Shown: positions 26,612-34,751 of the stretch, piece after piece
Layout of the letters: every line of letters begins with the position of its first letter
Position numbering within the stretch: the stretch's first letter is position 1
Origin: Poriferisodalis sp963663635
GTDB lineage: Bacteria; Actinomycetota; Acidimicrobiia; Acidimicrobiales; Poriferisodalaceae
NCBI GenBank assembly: GCA_963663635.2
Contig: CAXXMY010000022.1
Coordinates: 1 to 64,000, forward strand
Direction: 5' to 3'
Length of the DNA: 64,000 nucleotides
Program-made: the position numbers and the translations under genes
Notes under the pieces: model-generated
Databases searched by the model: none
The model's input: only the letters and a program-made list of their open reading frames with translations
Told to the model about the DNA's origin: nothing

Positions 26612-27817
26612 TCATCGCTTCCTGCGTCTACGAGTCCGGCCATCGCCGGAAGTGCGGCGGCTTTGGATCGGCTTCGGTCCCTCGTTGGCGCGTGCGCGAC
26701 CGCCTCGCCGGCCTCGCTTCGTCTTGGCTTCGCCGTCCCGGGAGCCCGAACCCCTTCGGGCGCGCTTGCCAGCATCAGCAACGCGCTCCGATGACGAGCG
26801 TGTTCGCCGAATCTCGGGCGGGTCGTCATCGGAACCGTCGGTCACACGATTGCTCGGCGTATCTCCTGGCGGCGAGTTCGACCGGTTTCTCCGCTCGACG
26901 CTGCGCCGCTCCCGTTCCGCTTGGCGGACGGCTTCGGCATCGAGCACCTTACGCGAACGCTGATTGGGAACTTGCCGCCTCGGCGTCGCCTCTGGTTCGT
27001 CAACTGTCTCGGCCTCGATGACACCATTGGTCAGCGGTTGGAGTGGCTTCATCGTGGCGTGAATGAACGCCTGAGTCAGCATCCGGTAGAGGCTCGACAC
27101 GATGAAGTAGGGAACCAACGCTGCGGGCACGATGAAGCTGAACAGCGGCAGCATGAATGGCATGTACTTCATCATCAGTTCCATCTGACGATTCGGTGCC
27201 GCGGGTCCCCCGGCTCGCCGTTTGGCCATCTGGCGCTGCTGCAGCCAGGCGAGGATGAAGGTGACCGCTACGAGTCCCAAGTACGGGAGTCCCTTGAGGA
27301 ATCCCGCGACGTCGCTGGCATCTGTGAGCACCTCCCAGACCGACTTCGCCAAGTCCATGCTGAGTGAACGCATCTGCCCGAAGCCGTCGCTGCCGACTGC
27401 ATCGACCAGGTCGGCGTAGAGATCTGCGTCGGAGCTGAGATTGCGCGGCAGAGGATCGTCCGGGGTGATCCGCAGATTCAAGATCACCCGATACAGCACG
27501 AAAAAGATGGGCAACTGGACGAGATTCGGCAAGCACCCGCCCAAGGGACTCACCCCGTGGGCCCCGTACAGCTTCATCGTCTCTTCGTTGATCTTTTGAC
27601 GATCGCCCGCGTACTGCTTGCGCAGACGTGTCATCTCGGGCTGCAATGCCTGGGTCTTCGTCATGGCCCGCGCGCCCCGCAATGTCAACGGGGTGAACAC
27701 GAGCATGATCGCCAGCGTGAGCATGCAGATGGCAAACGTAAAGTCAGGAATCAGCGAGTAGAACCACGCCAGAATCCACGCGAGGCCGTCAAAGACCGGA
27801 TCGATCACGTCGGACAT
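26612..27817 (-). CDS. yidC: Membrane protein insertase YidC
   Basis: The protein of 401 residues has the short actinobacterial YidC core: a first span (LAWILAWFYSLIPDF), the charged hairpin ARAMTKTQALQPEMTRLRKQ, then GGCLPNLVQLPIFFVLYRVI and further spans at GLPYLGLVAVTFILAW and PLFSFIVPAALVPYFIVSS. It inserts and folds membrane proteins. The last 130 residues form a long Arg/Ser-rich tail ending RTRRRRKR, which can contact ribosomes. Its start overlaps yidD by 13 bases. Confidence 0.94.
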   Translation of the reverse strand: MSDVIDPVFDGLAWILAWFYSLIPDFTFAICMLTLAIMLVFTPLTLRGARAMTKTQALQPEMTRLRKQYAGDRQKINEETMKLYGAHGVSPLGGCLPNLVQLPIFFVLYRVILNLRITPDDPLPRNLSSDADLYADLVDAVGSDGFGQMRSLSMDLAKSVWEVLTDASDVAGFLKGLPYLGLVAVTFILAWLQQRQMAKRRAGGPAAPNRQMELMMKYMPFMLPLFSFIVPAALVPYFIVSSLYRMLTQAFIHATMKPLQPLTNGVIEAETVDEPEATPRRQVPNQRSRKVLDAEAVRQAERERRSVERRNRSNSPPGDTPSNRVTDGSDDDPPEIRRTRSSSERVADAGKRARRGSGSRDGEAKTKRGRRGGRARANEGPKPIQSRRTSGDGRTRRRRKR

Positions 27818-28125
27818 GAATGCTCCCGGGTGTCACGATCAACGAGGGTGTTGGGAACCGATGCAGCTGCGGGCGTGGCAGTTTGCTCCAGCGCCGCTGC
27901 CCTTGGGGGCACAGGGTCAAATCCCCAGCCGCCCCACGGATGACAACGAGCAATCCGGCGGAGGCTCAGCCAGCCACCACGGATCGCTCCCCACGATTGC
28001 AGGGCCTCAAGCGCATACCGCGAGCACGTGGGATCGAAGCGGCAGCTGGGCGGCCGCCAGCGGGGGAGTGCCTGATAGAAGCGCACGGCCGCAGACAGCA
28101 CCCGTGCTGTGGCGCTGGCCCTCAC
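27805..28125 (-). CDS. yidD: Membrane protein insertion efficiency factor YidD
   Basis: This small protein of 106 residues contains the YidD signature: VRFYQALPRWRPPSCRFDPT, CSRYALEALQSWGAIRGGW and the end RIARCHPWGGWGFDPVP. It sits between rnpA and yidC as usual and helps membrane insertion. The start is a GTG at 28125 that overlaps the rnpA stop (GTGA). The longer upstream reading is an rnpA shadow. Confidence 0.93.
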   Translation of the reverse strand: MRASATARVLSAAVRFYQALPRWRPPSCRFDPTCSRYALEALQSWGAIRGGWLSLRRIARCHPWGGWGFDPVPPRAAALEQTATPAAASVPNTLVDRDTREHSCPT

Positions 28126-28484
28126 GGGGCCAGATCTGATCGGGCCAGATGGGCCGGACGAGGGGGCGCCGACGCTGCTTCCAGCAAGAACAGCAGTTCG
28201 GTGCGCGCTTGCCGATACGACACGGTTGACGCCGGCTGACGTGTACCGATCAGGTACCGGCCTCCAATGAGCGCGCTGGGATGCTCCCGAAGAACTTCGC
28301 GCAGCCGGCGCCGAACTCGGTTGCGCGCGACGGCTATTCCCTGTCGCCGCCCGATTGCGAACGCGACGCGCGGGCGGTCCAGTTCTGGATCCAGCGCGAA
28401 CGAAATCCACAACGCGTCGCTTTCGAAACGGCGACCGCGGCGCAGCGCTATGAAGTCGGCCCTGCTGCGGCACGAATCGATCAG
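28122..28484 (-). CDS. rnpA: Ribonuclease P protein component
   Basis: The protein of about 119 residues shows the RnpA pattern: SCRSRADFIALRRGRRF, then VAFAIGRRQGIAVARNRVRR and RLREVLREH. It assists the RNase P RNA in maturing tRNA 5' ends. No ATG or GTG stands at the expected position. The best placed codon is CTG at 28484, which overlaps the rpmH stop (CTGA), so the exact start is uncertain. Order rpmH-rnpA-yidD-yidC is standard. Confidence 0.88.
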   Translation of the reverse strand: MIDSCRSRADFIALRRGRRFESDALWISFALDPELDRPRVAFAIGRRQGIAVARNRVRRRLREVLREHPSALIGGRYLIGTRQPASTVSYRQARTELLFLLEAASAPPRPAHLARSDLAP

Positions 28485-28615
28485 GCGCTCAGCCGTTGCC
28501 GGCCCTTGCGTCGACGAGCTTTCACGACAGCACGGCCGGCGCGGGTGGACATCCGGTGACGAAATCCGTGGCGGCGGGCCCGGCGGCGATTGTGGGGTTG
28601 GTACGTGCGTTTCAC
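28481..28615 (-). CDS. rpmH: Large ribosomal subunit protein bL34
   Basis: This 44-residue protein reads KRTYQPHNRRRARRHGFRHR then MSTRAGRAVVKARRRKGR, the bL34 pattern. It starts at a GTG at 28615 and is divergent from dnaA across a 462-base spacer. Both are typical of bacterial origin regions. Confidence 0.96.
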   Translation of the reverse strand: MKRTYQPHNRRRARRHGFRHRMSTRAGRAVVKARRRKGRQRLSA

Positions 28616-29077
28616 GCTGCAGTCTCCTAGGCGGCCCGCCCCGCGAGCTGGCCCGCGAGTTGCAAGCCGGTGGCCAACGCGGGCCCAGCGGGCAACCCTG
28701 AGGCCCCGACAGCCTACGGGCGTTGCCACGAGGAGGCACATTGCGCCGCGTCCTGTTTGCAGCTCAATCGCGCGCGATTTGGGCGAATCGCGCGCGACGT
28801 CGCGCGGAAATGCCAAACAGCCGCAGATTTCGGTGACCGCCGAAGCGGTCCCCGGCGAGCGAAAATCCCGATGTCAACCGCCTGATCTGCGGGTGTCATG
28901 GCATTGTCGACGAATTGTCGCTGCTCTGTGAATTGATGCATTCCTGACACGGATTGTGCCCCACTTGCAGCGCGCTGCGCTCGCCCATAGGTTGCCTCTA
29001 ACCCAGCGCCGTGCCGCGGCTCGCGGGCACTCAGAATCCGGGACGAGCCTCGAAGGCTGCAGAGAGACGAGGACGTC
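28616..29077. other. rpmH-dnaA divergent spacer
   Basis: These 462 bases hold the divergent promoters of rpmH and dnaA. The only clear structure is the repeated palindrome at 28768-28807. I see no consensus DnaA box here, so the origin is more likely on the other side of dnaA. Confidence 0.6.
28768..28807. promoter_or_regulatory. Tandem palindromes in the dnaA/rpmH control region
   Basis: The 10-base palindrome TCGCGCGCGA occurs at 28768-28777 and again at 28788-28797, exactly 20 bases apart, with a partial third, TCGCGCG, from 28800. A spacing of two helical turns is typical of paired operator sites. The binding protein is unknown. Confidence 0.45.
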
Positions 29078-30604
29078 GTGGCGAATTCTCCGCAGGCGAG
29101 CGCAGCGGCGCACGAACCTGAGGAGAGTGGGAACACGCGTCAATCCCAGCCACCCGCCGGGGCCACTTCGGCTCCGGTCACCCCGTCGTCGCGATCTGGC
29201 CCGACAGACCGGACCAACACCGACGCACTGTGGTCTCAGTGTCGAGAAATTCTGCGCGAGACACTCTCTGACGCGCTCTGGCTCGGCTACTTCCGCCATC
29301 TTCAGGCTCTGCACATCGACGACGAACTCGCCGTGCTCATCGCGCCGAGCAACATGATCCGTGACCGGATCCAGCGGCGCTACGTCCCGATGCTTCACGC
29401 TGCATTCGAGCAGCTTCCTGTGCGGCCCCAGAATTACGAGATCGAGACCCGACCCGACATCGGCGACTTGGACCAGGCCAACGGGACCGATTCCGCTGTG
29501 CAGGATTATGACCTGCCCGCGCCGACCGCCACCCAGCAGCCAGAGGCCGAAATCGCCACGCCGCCAGCTCGGACGCCGATCCCGCACGCCGACGCCACGA
29601 ATCCTAGGTACACCTTCGGTAGTTTCGTCACAGGCAGCAGCAATCGATTTGCTCAAGCTGCCACGCTCGCCGTCGCAGAGACTCCCGGCGTCGCGTACAA
29701 CCCCCTGTTCATTCACGGCGCTACCGGACTGGGCAAGACGCACCTGCTGCAAGCCATTGTCAACTATCTCGGCGAAACGCTGCCGCAGCACCGAGTCAGC
29801 TACGTCTCCACCGAAACCTTCCTCTCGGAGTTCATCGAGGCGATCCGGATGAACACGACTCCGGCGTTCAAGCGGCGGTATCGCGATCTGGATGTCCTGC
29901 TGCTCGACGACATCCAGTTCATGGAAGGCAAAGAAGGCCTCCAAGAAGAACTCTTCCACACGTTCAACTCGCTGCACGTGGCCGGCCGTCAGATCGTCAT
30001 CTCCTCAGACCGTCCGCCACGCAGTATCGCGACGCTGTCCGATCGCCTGCGCAGCCGGTTCGAATGGGGCCTCATCACTGACATCCAGCCACCGGATCTC
30101 GAGACCCGTGTCGCCATCCTGCGCAAGAAAACCGAGCACCGCCACGTCCCGGACGAAATACTCGAGTACATCGCTCACCTCATCACGAACAACATCCGTG
30201 AGCTTGAAGGTGCACTGGTGCGAGTGACCGCGTTTGCCAGCCTCACTCGGAGCCAAGTCACGCTCGACATGACACAGCAGATCCTCAGCGACGTACGGGA
30301 ACCACAGGAAAAACCCATCACCACGGATTGCATCCTGCGGATGACTGTGGATGTGTTCGGCTATGGCGTGACCGAGCTCACCAGCCCAGGGCGCCAGCAG
30401 GGCTTGGTGAAGGCACGACAAATCAGCATGTACGTGATGCGTGAGCTGACCGACCTCAGCTATCCAGCCATCGCCAGCGTCTTCGGCGGCCGCGATCACA
30501 CCACCGTGATGCACGCGGTCAAGAAGATCAACCGATTGCTCCATTCAGAACGGAAGGTGTACGACCAGGTTGCTCAGTTGATCGCGCGTGTCCGAGCTGC
30601 CTGA
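29078..30604 (+). CDS. dnaA: Chromosomal replication initiator protein DnaA
   Basis: The protein of 508 residues has four domains. Domain I (about 45-115) binds helicase, and domain II is a Pro/Ala/Thr-rich linker to about 180. Domain III is an AAA+ ATPase with HGATGLGKTHLLQA and VLLLDDIQFMEGKE. Domain IV has the DNA-binding signature GGRDHTTVMHAVKKI. It binds DnaA boxes and opens oriC. The start is a GTG at 29078. A deleted IS30 copy begins 12 bases after the stop, between dnaA and oriC. Confidence 0.97.
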   Translation: MANSPQASAAAHEPEESGNTRQSQPPAGATSAPVTPSSRSGPTDRTNTDALWSQCREILRETLSDALWLGYFRHLQALHIDDELAVLIAPSNMIRDRIQRRYVPMLHAAFEQLPVRPQNYEIETRPDIGDLDQANGTDSAVQDYDLPAPTATQQPEAEIATPPARTPIPHADATNPRYTFGSFVTGSSNRFAQAATLAVAETPGVAYNPLFIHGATGLGKTHLLQAIVNYLGETLPQHRVSYVSTETFLSEFIEAIRMNTTPAFKRRYRDLDVLLLDDIQFMEGKEGLQEELFHTFNSLHVAGRQIVISSDRPPRSIATLSDRLRSRFEWGLITDIQPPDLETRVAILRKKTEHRHVPDEILEYIAHLITNNIRELEGALVRVTAFASLTRSQVTLDMTQQILSDVREPQEKPITTDCILRMTVDVFGYGVTELTSPGRQQGLVKARQISMYVMRELTDLSYPAIASVFGGRDHTTVMHAVKKINRLLHSERKVYDQVAQLIARVRAA

Positions 30605-30615
30605 CAGCAAGCGTC

Positions 30616-31380
30616 GGCAAGCTCTACTGGTGGTTGCAAGTGAGCTGAGTGTAGATGTCGGCGGCTGATTGCCAGTCGTGGAGTTGGCGGGGCATGTGGT
30701 TGAGTTTGTCCTCGATGACCGCAAGGCGCAGTTGTGCGATGTCGAGGCTGGTGCCTTTGGGGAGCCATCGGCGCAGCAGCCCGTTGGTGTGCTCGTTGGT
30801 GGGCCGCTGCCACGGCGAGCGCGGCTCGCAGAAGAACACCTCGATGCCGAGCGCGGCTTCGACGTCGGCCCAGCGGGCCATCTCGCGGCCTTGGTCCCAG
30901 GTGAGGCTGCGCACGAGCGCTGCGGGCTGGCGGCCCAGCGCCGCGGTGGCCGCGGCGGCGACCTGGGGCGCGCCGTAGCCGTCGGGCAGCGCTGCGGTGA
31001 CCGTGTAGCGGCTGGTGCGCTCGGCGAGCGTGACCGTAGCGGTGAGGTTCGCTTTGCCGACGGTGAGGTCGCTTTCGCAGTGGCCGGGTTCTGTACGGTC
31101 CTCGACGTCGGCGGGCCGGTCGGCTGTCGGCCGGTATTCCCCCAGTGGGCTGGGCTTTTGGGCCTGCGCGACGCTGCGCGGCCGACGGCGCCGGGCGCGC
31201 CGCGGCAGCTTCGCCCAGGTGCCGGCGGGCAGGCCGCTGCGCGCCCCGAGCGACGACTCGACGAACATCCGCTCATCCAAACTCAGCCTCGCTGCCATAC
31301 TGGACACCTCCATCGGTCGGTTGCATGTGTTGGCAACGGTCATCATGACCGTTCACTTGCAACCACCGATGGAGTTCGCC
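30616..31380 (-). mobile_element. IS30-family element, internally deleted, copy 2, beside oriC
   Basis: Both ends are present as 28-base imperfect inverted repeats sharing CGGTGGTTGCAAGTGA. The outer edges are GGCAAGCTC on the left and GAGTTCGCC on the right. A 3-base direct repeat, GTC, flanks it (30613-30615 and 31381-31383), as expected for IS30. It lies directly between dnaA and the oriC boxes and in opposite orientation to copy 1. Confidence 0.88.
30624..31298 (-). pseudogene. IS30 transposase with N-terminal half deleted
   Basis: The frame starts MAARLSLDERMFVESSLGA and jumps to RSGLPAGTWAKLPRRARRR. Compared with copy 1, about 98 residues are missing, including the helix-turn-helix. 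The DDE region absent from copy 1 is present here (GHCESDLTVGKANLTATV, then SLTWDQGREMARWADVEA and EPRSPWQRPTNEHTNGLLRR). The frame is kept. Without the DNA-binding region it is unlikely to transpose by itself. Confidence 0.85.
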
Positions 31381-31640
31381 GTCGATACCTTCCGCGGCTC
31401 CGCCGTCACAGCGACCTAGTGTGTCTCCACACGCTGTGGACAACGAGTGGAAAAACTCTCAACAGGCCTCGGGACATCTTGAGTTTTTCCACCGCGTTAT
31501 CGACGACCGGAAAGTAAGGGGCCTAGCGCTGTGGACGCCGCAGACACGACTGTTGACAGCCAAAATTGGCTGACCTGCACGAACGCCTGGTTATCCACAA
31601 TCCACAGCCCCTACAGCTACTACTAAGACTTCTCAACTAC
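31381..31640. other. oriC: Chromosomal origin of replication oriC
   Basis: This non-coding stretch between the IS30 copy and dnaN has several DnaA boxes. A perfect TTATCCACA is at 31591-31599, followed by CAATCCACA. An actinobacterial-type TTGTCCACA lies in reverse at 31435-31443. TGTGGACGC is at 31530-31538 and GTCTCCACA at 31423-31431. A 12-base perfect inverted repeat, GTGGAAAAACTC, is at 31447-31458 and 31481-31492. Another inverted repeat, CAGCCAA/TTGGCTG, lies at 31557-31572 in a locally AT-richer patch. The location between dnaA and dnaN fits. Confidence 0.88.
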
Positions 31641-31693
31641 CAACTTGAGGATTGTCCAGCACATCGGCCCGGACCGGCCAAGGAGAATCACCA

Positions 31694-32803
31694 GTGAAAT
31701 TGCGCATTGAACGAGATGCACTCGTCGATCAGCTCGTGCTTGCGAGCCGCGGCGTCAACTCCCGTGGCGGCGGGCTGTTCGTGCTCACCGGTCTCCATTT
31801 GCGTGCCGATGCCGATGGGCTCACGGTGACTGGCACCGATCTGGATCTGACCGTGCGGGCGCGGCTGCGCACCGCGGTCGATACTGAAGGCGAGACGGTG
31901 GTGCCTGCTCGGCTGTTGACCGACATCGTGAGATCGCTGCCATTGGGCGAGGTCACCTTGCAGGTGCTTGAGGACGAAGTGCAGATAGCCAGCGGTCGGT
32001 CGTTGTTCTCGGTGCGCACGCTTCCGGTTGCCGACTTTCCGACCCTGCCCGCGCCTGCTGGTAACGAAGTCAACGTCCCAGCTGAGGACCTGGCGCAGGC
32101 ATTTCGGCAAGTCGTGCGAGCCGCGAGTTCTGATGACGCCCGCCCGATCCTGACCGGCGTGCTCATGGCAGCTCGCGGAGAGGGCCTTCGCCTTGTCGCG
32201 ACGGACTCCTACCGACTCGCTTTGCGAGACCTCCCTGAAGCCCAGGTGCTCAGTGAAGGCCAGCAGGTTCTCGTGCCATCGCGAGCACTAGAGGAGCTGA
32301 GCAGAATCCTCGAGCCGTCCAAGAACGTGACGATGCGCCTCGGCGAGCGTGAGGTCACCTTCGAAGTCAGCGACGCCGATCACATTGCTCAGGTCACCTG
32401 CCGGCTGATTGCAGGGGACTTTCCGAGCTATCAACCGCTCATTCCGGATTCGGACGAGAACCGCCTCGAAGTGGACAGAGTCGCGTTGCTGGAGGGCACC
32501 CGTCGGCTTCGCCTGCTTGCCCGCGACACCAACGCTCCGGTTCGCATTGCACTGCGCGAGGACAGCATCGAGCTCACCGCGATCAGCCAGGACGTCGGCA
32601 GCGCCAGCGAGGAGATCGACGCCAGCTACGACGGAACGCCGACGACCGTCGCGTTCAATCCTGACTATCTCATCGAAGGTCTCGAAGCAGCAGGCGGGGA
32701 AACTGTCGAGCTTGTACGCCTCGACGCACTCAAGCCCGCCGTGCTTCGTATTCCGGGAGACCGCGACTTCCTGTACCTGCTGATGCCAGTGCGGGTGTCC
32801 TGA
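31694..32803 (+). CDS. dnaN: DNA polymerase III sliding clamp, beta subunit
   Basis: The protein of 369 residues has three repeated clamp domains. It begins VKLRIERDALVDQLVLASRG and ends with LYLLMPVRVS, the family's C-terminal strand. RPILTGVLMAARGEGLRLVATDSYRLA marks the second domain. The clamp holds polymerase on DNA. I chose the GTG at 31694 because AGGAGA lies seven bases upstream; a longer reading from 31652 has no such site. It directly follows oriC. Confidence 0.96.
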   Translation: MKLRIERDALVDQLVLASRGVNSRGGGLFVLTGLHLRADADGLTVTGTDLDLTVRARLRTAVDTEGETVVPARLLTDIVRSLPLGEVTLQVLEDEVQIASGRSLFSVRTLPVADFPTLPAPAGNEVNVPAEDLAQAFRQVVRAASSDDARPILTGVLMAARGEGLRLVATDSYRLALRDLPEAQVLSEGQQVLVPSRALEELSRILEPSKNVTMRLGEREVTFEVSDADHIAQVTCRLIAGDFPSYQPLIPDSDENRLEVDRVALLEGTRRLRLLARDTNAPVRIALREDSIELTAISQDVGSASEEIDASYDGTPTTVAFNPDYLIEGLEAAGGETVELVRLDALKPAVLRIPGDRDFLYLLMPVRVS

Positions 32804-32905
32804 GTTCGAGGTAGTCGGATGGGCCCCAGGTGCAGACCGGCGCGAACGTGACCTGGACCGTCGCGCCACTCCGCGCGCTGGTCGTCGAATGCTGAGTTCG
32901 CAGCG

Positions 32906-33991
32906 GTGATCGTTGCCTGGCTGAGCGTTGAAGATTTCCGCAATCACCGCTCGACTCGTGTGCACTTCGATCGAGAGCGGACGCTCGTGCTGGGACCCAA
33001 CGGGCACGGCAAGACGAATCTTCTCGAAGCGTTGGATCTGCTGAGCGGCACGCGTTCGTTTCGGGGTGCCGCCAGCGAGGTGCTGGTGCGTTCCGGCTGC
33101 GAGCGAGCGATCGTGCGAGCAGAGATCGAGCGGCGCGGTCGGACGCACGTGGTGGAAATGGAGGTCGCTGCTGGAGGGCGGTCTCGCGCACAGGTGAACC
33201 GCAACCCAGTGCGACTGCTGCGGAACCTGGCGGATGTGGTTTCCACGGTCGTGTTCTGCCCCACTGATCTCCGGTTGCCCAGTGGTAGCCCGTCGGTCCG
33301 CCGCGAGTTCCTCGACGAGGTTCTGGGGAGGACTGATCCACAGTTCCGCGCGGTTCGAGCAGATTTCGAGCGCATCCTGAGGCAGCGCAACAACTTGCTC
33401 AAGCAAACCGGGCGGCGCCCCGATGACGAAGCGTTGGCAACACTGGACGTCTGGGACACACAGTTCGCCGCTGCCGGCGAGTTCGTCGCCGAAGGCAGGA
33501 TCGCGCTGTGCGCCGCGCTCGCGCCGGGCATTCAGCGTGCATACACCCAGCTGGCCGGCCTCGAGACGCCGGTTCAATTGTCGTACGCGGCGCCGTGGCG
33601 TGGCAGAGGCCTCGCAGAAATGCTGTCGTCGGGTCGACCAGACGACCTTCGCCGCGGGGCAACCCTCGTGGGCCCGCACCGTGACGACCTCGAGATCTCT
33701 GTGGGCGGGCTGCCCGCTCGCACGCACGCATCCCAAGGTGAGCAGCGGAGCATCGCTTTGGCCTTGCGCCTTGCCCAGCACAGCTACACCGCGGCGGCGT
33801 TCGACGATCCGCCCGTGGTCCTGCTTGATGACGTCTTTTCCGAGCTGGACGATGGACGGGCCCGTCGGCTTGTCGACTGCTTGCCCGCCGCGCAGACCAT
33901 CCTGACGTCAGCTGTGGGCAATGTGCCTGCTGGCATCCAATTCGGAAGCTGTGTGCACGTTCGTGACGGTGCAGCGACGACAGCGCCGTGA
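32906..33991 (+). CDS. recF: DNA replication and repair protein RecF
   Basis: The SMC-like ATPase of 361 residues has Walker A VLGPNGHGKTNLLEAL, the signature THASQGEQRSIALALRLAQ and Walker B VVLLDDVFSELDDGR. It loads RecA at gaps with RecO and RecR. The start is a GTG, 102 bases after dnaN, and the spacer holds no gene. Order dnaN-recF-dciA-gyrB is standard for the phylum. Confidence 0.95.
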   Translation: MIVAWLSVEDFRNHRSTRVHFDRERTLVLGPNGHGKTNLLEALDLLSGTRSFRGAASEVLVRSGCERAIVRAEIERRGRTHVVEMEVAAGGRSRAQVNRNPVRLLRNLADVVSTVVFCPTDLRLPSGSPSVRREFLDEVLGRTDPQFRAVRADFERILRQRNNLLKQTGRRPDDEALATLDVWDTQFAAAGEFVAEGRIALCAALAPGIQRAYTQLAGLETPVQLSYAAPWRGRGLAEMLSSGRPDDLRRGATLVGPHRDDLEISVGGLPARTHASQGEQRSIALALRLAQHSYTAAAFDDPPVVLLDDVFSELDDGRARRLVDCLPAAQTILTSAVGNVPAGIQFGSCVHVRDGAATTAP

Positions 33992-34067
33992 CGACGCGTT
34001 CGTGCCGTCACGTTCTGGCTGCCCGCTGGGCGTCGCCGACGATTCGGCGCGCGAGCATGTGAGGGCC

Positions 34068-34388
34068 ATGAGCAGGCGGCGAGACCAACCCCGAGGGCGT
34101 GAACCTCGATCGATCGCCGATTCGTTGCGCGCGGTCACTGCAGGCTTCGGTTCGAAGGGCCGGGCAATCGATCTCACGCAGCGCTGGTCGGACGCCGTCG
34201 GCGACGCGATTGCGGCGCATGCGCGCCCTGATCGGCTCGAGGCAGGACGTCTCATGGTGGTCGTTGACGACCCGGCGTGGGCGACCGAAATCCGGTACCA
34301 CACGAGCAGAATTCTGGACGCTCTGAACTCTGGCTCCACGGCCATGAAGATCACGGAACTGCATCTGCGGGTACATCCGGGGGGCTGA
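34068..34388 (+). CDS. DciA-like protein (DUF721)
   Basis: The protein of 106 residues matches the DUF721/DciA fold: SIADSLRAVTAGFGSKGRAI, LTQRWSDAVGDAIAAHARP and VVVDDPAWATEIRYHTSRIL. DciA proteins help load the replicative helicase where DnaC or DnaI are absent. It lies between recF and gyrB as in mycobacteria. The ATG at 34068 is one choice; a GTG nine bases earlier is also possible. Confidence 0.85.
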   Translation: MSRRRDQPRGREPRSIADSLRAVTAGFGSKGRAIDLTQRWSDAVGDAIAAHARPDRLEAGRLMVVVDDPAWATEIRYHTSRILDALNSGSTAMKITELHLRVHPGG

Positions 34389-34751
34389 GCACCCGCCGAG
34401 CCATCCGTGAGCGAAGCGAACCGCAGTGCGCAACAAGTGGCTTCACGGTGCAGGTCGCGAGTTCTCTGCGAGACCTCTGCGACCACCCCCTGAAACGAAC
34501 CTGCACTGGACGCGACAAAGTGGCTCTGATCTGCGGTTATAGGGCTCGTGCTGACGGCCCGACTCCACCAGAAAACGCGCAGTCTCCGGTAGACTGAAAA
34601 GCCAGGAAGGGTCCCGCAGGATTCTGGATCGAAACGCTCTGTTCGATGGGTACCGGCAGGGCGACCCGAGCTTGCAGAACCAACCGGACGCCATCCTGTA
34701 CGCCCCCCGCTGCGTGACCGCAGCGCCGACCGGAGACATCTCCACTCAACG
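34389..34751. other. dciA-gyrB spacer
   Basis: These 363 bases contain the gyrB leader and a copy of the dispersed repeat at 34396-34422. I see no gene. A TAGACT near 34600 could be a -10 element, but no matching -35 is clear. Confidence 0.4.
34396..34422 (-). repeat. Dispersed intergenic repeat, copy D
   Basis: The plus strand contains GAGCCATCCGTGAGCGAAGC then GAACC, matching the core GTGAGCGAAGCGAAC of the family. It lies just after dciA. Confidence 0.55.

Noticed and set aside
28616..29077. oriC in the rpmH-dnaA spacer
   Set aside because: I found no DnaA boxes there, whereas several are clustered between dnaA and dnaN.
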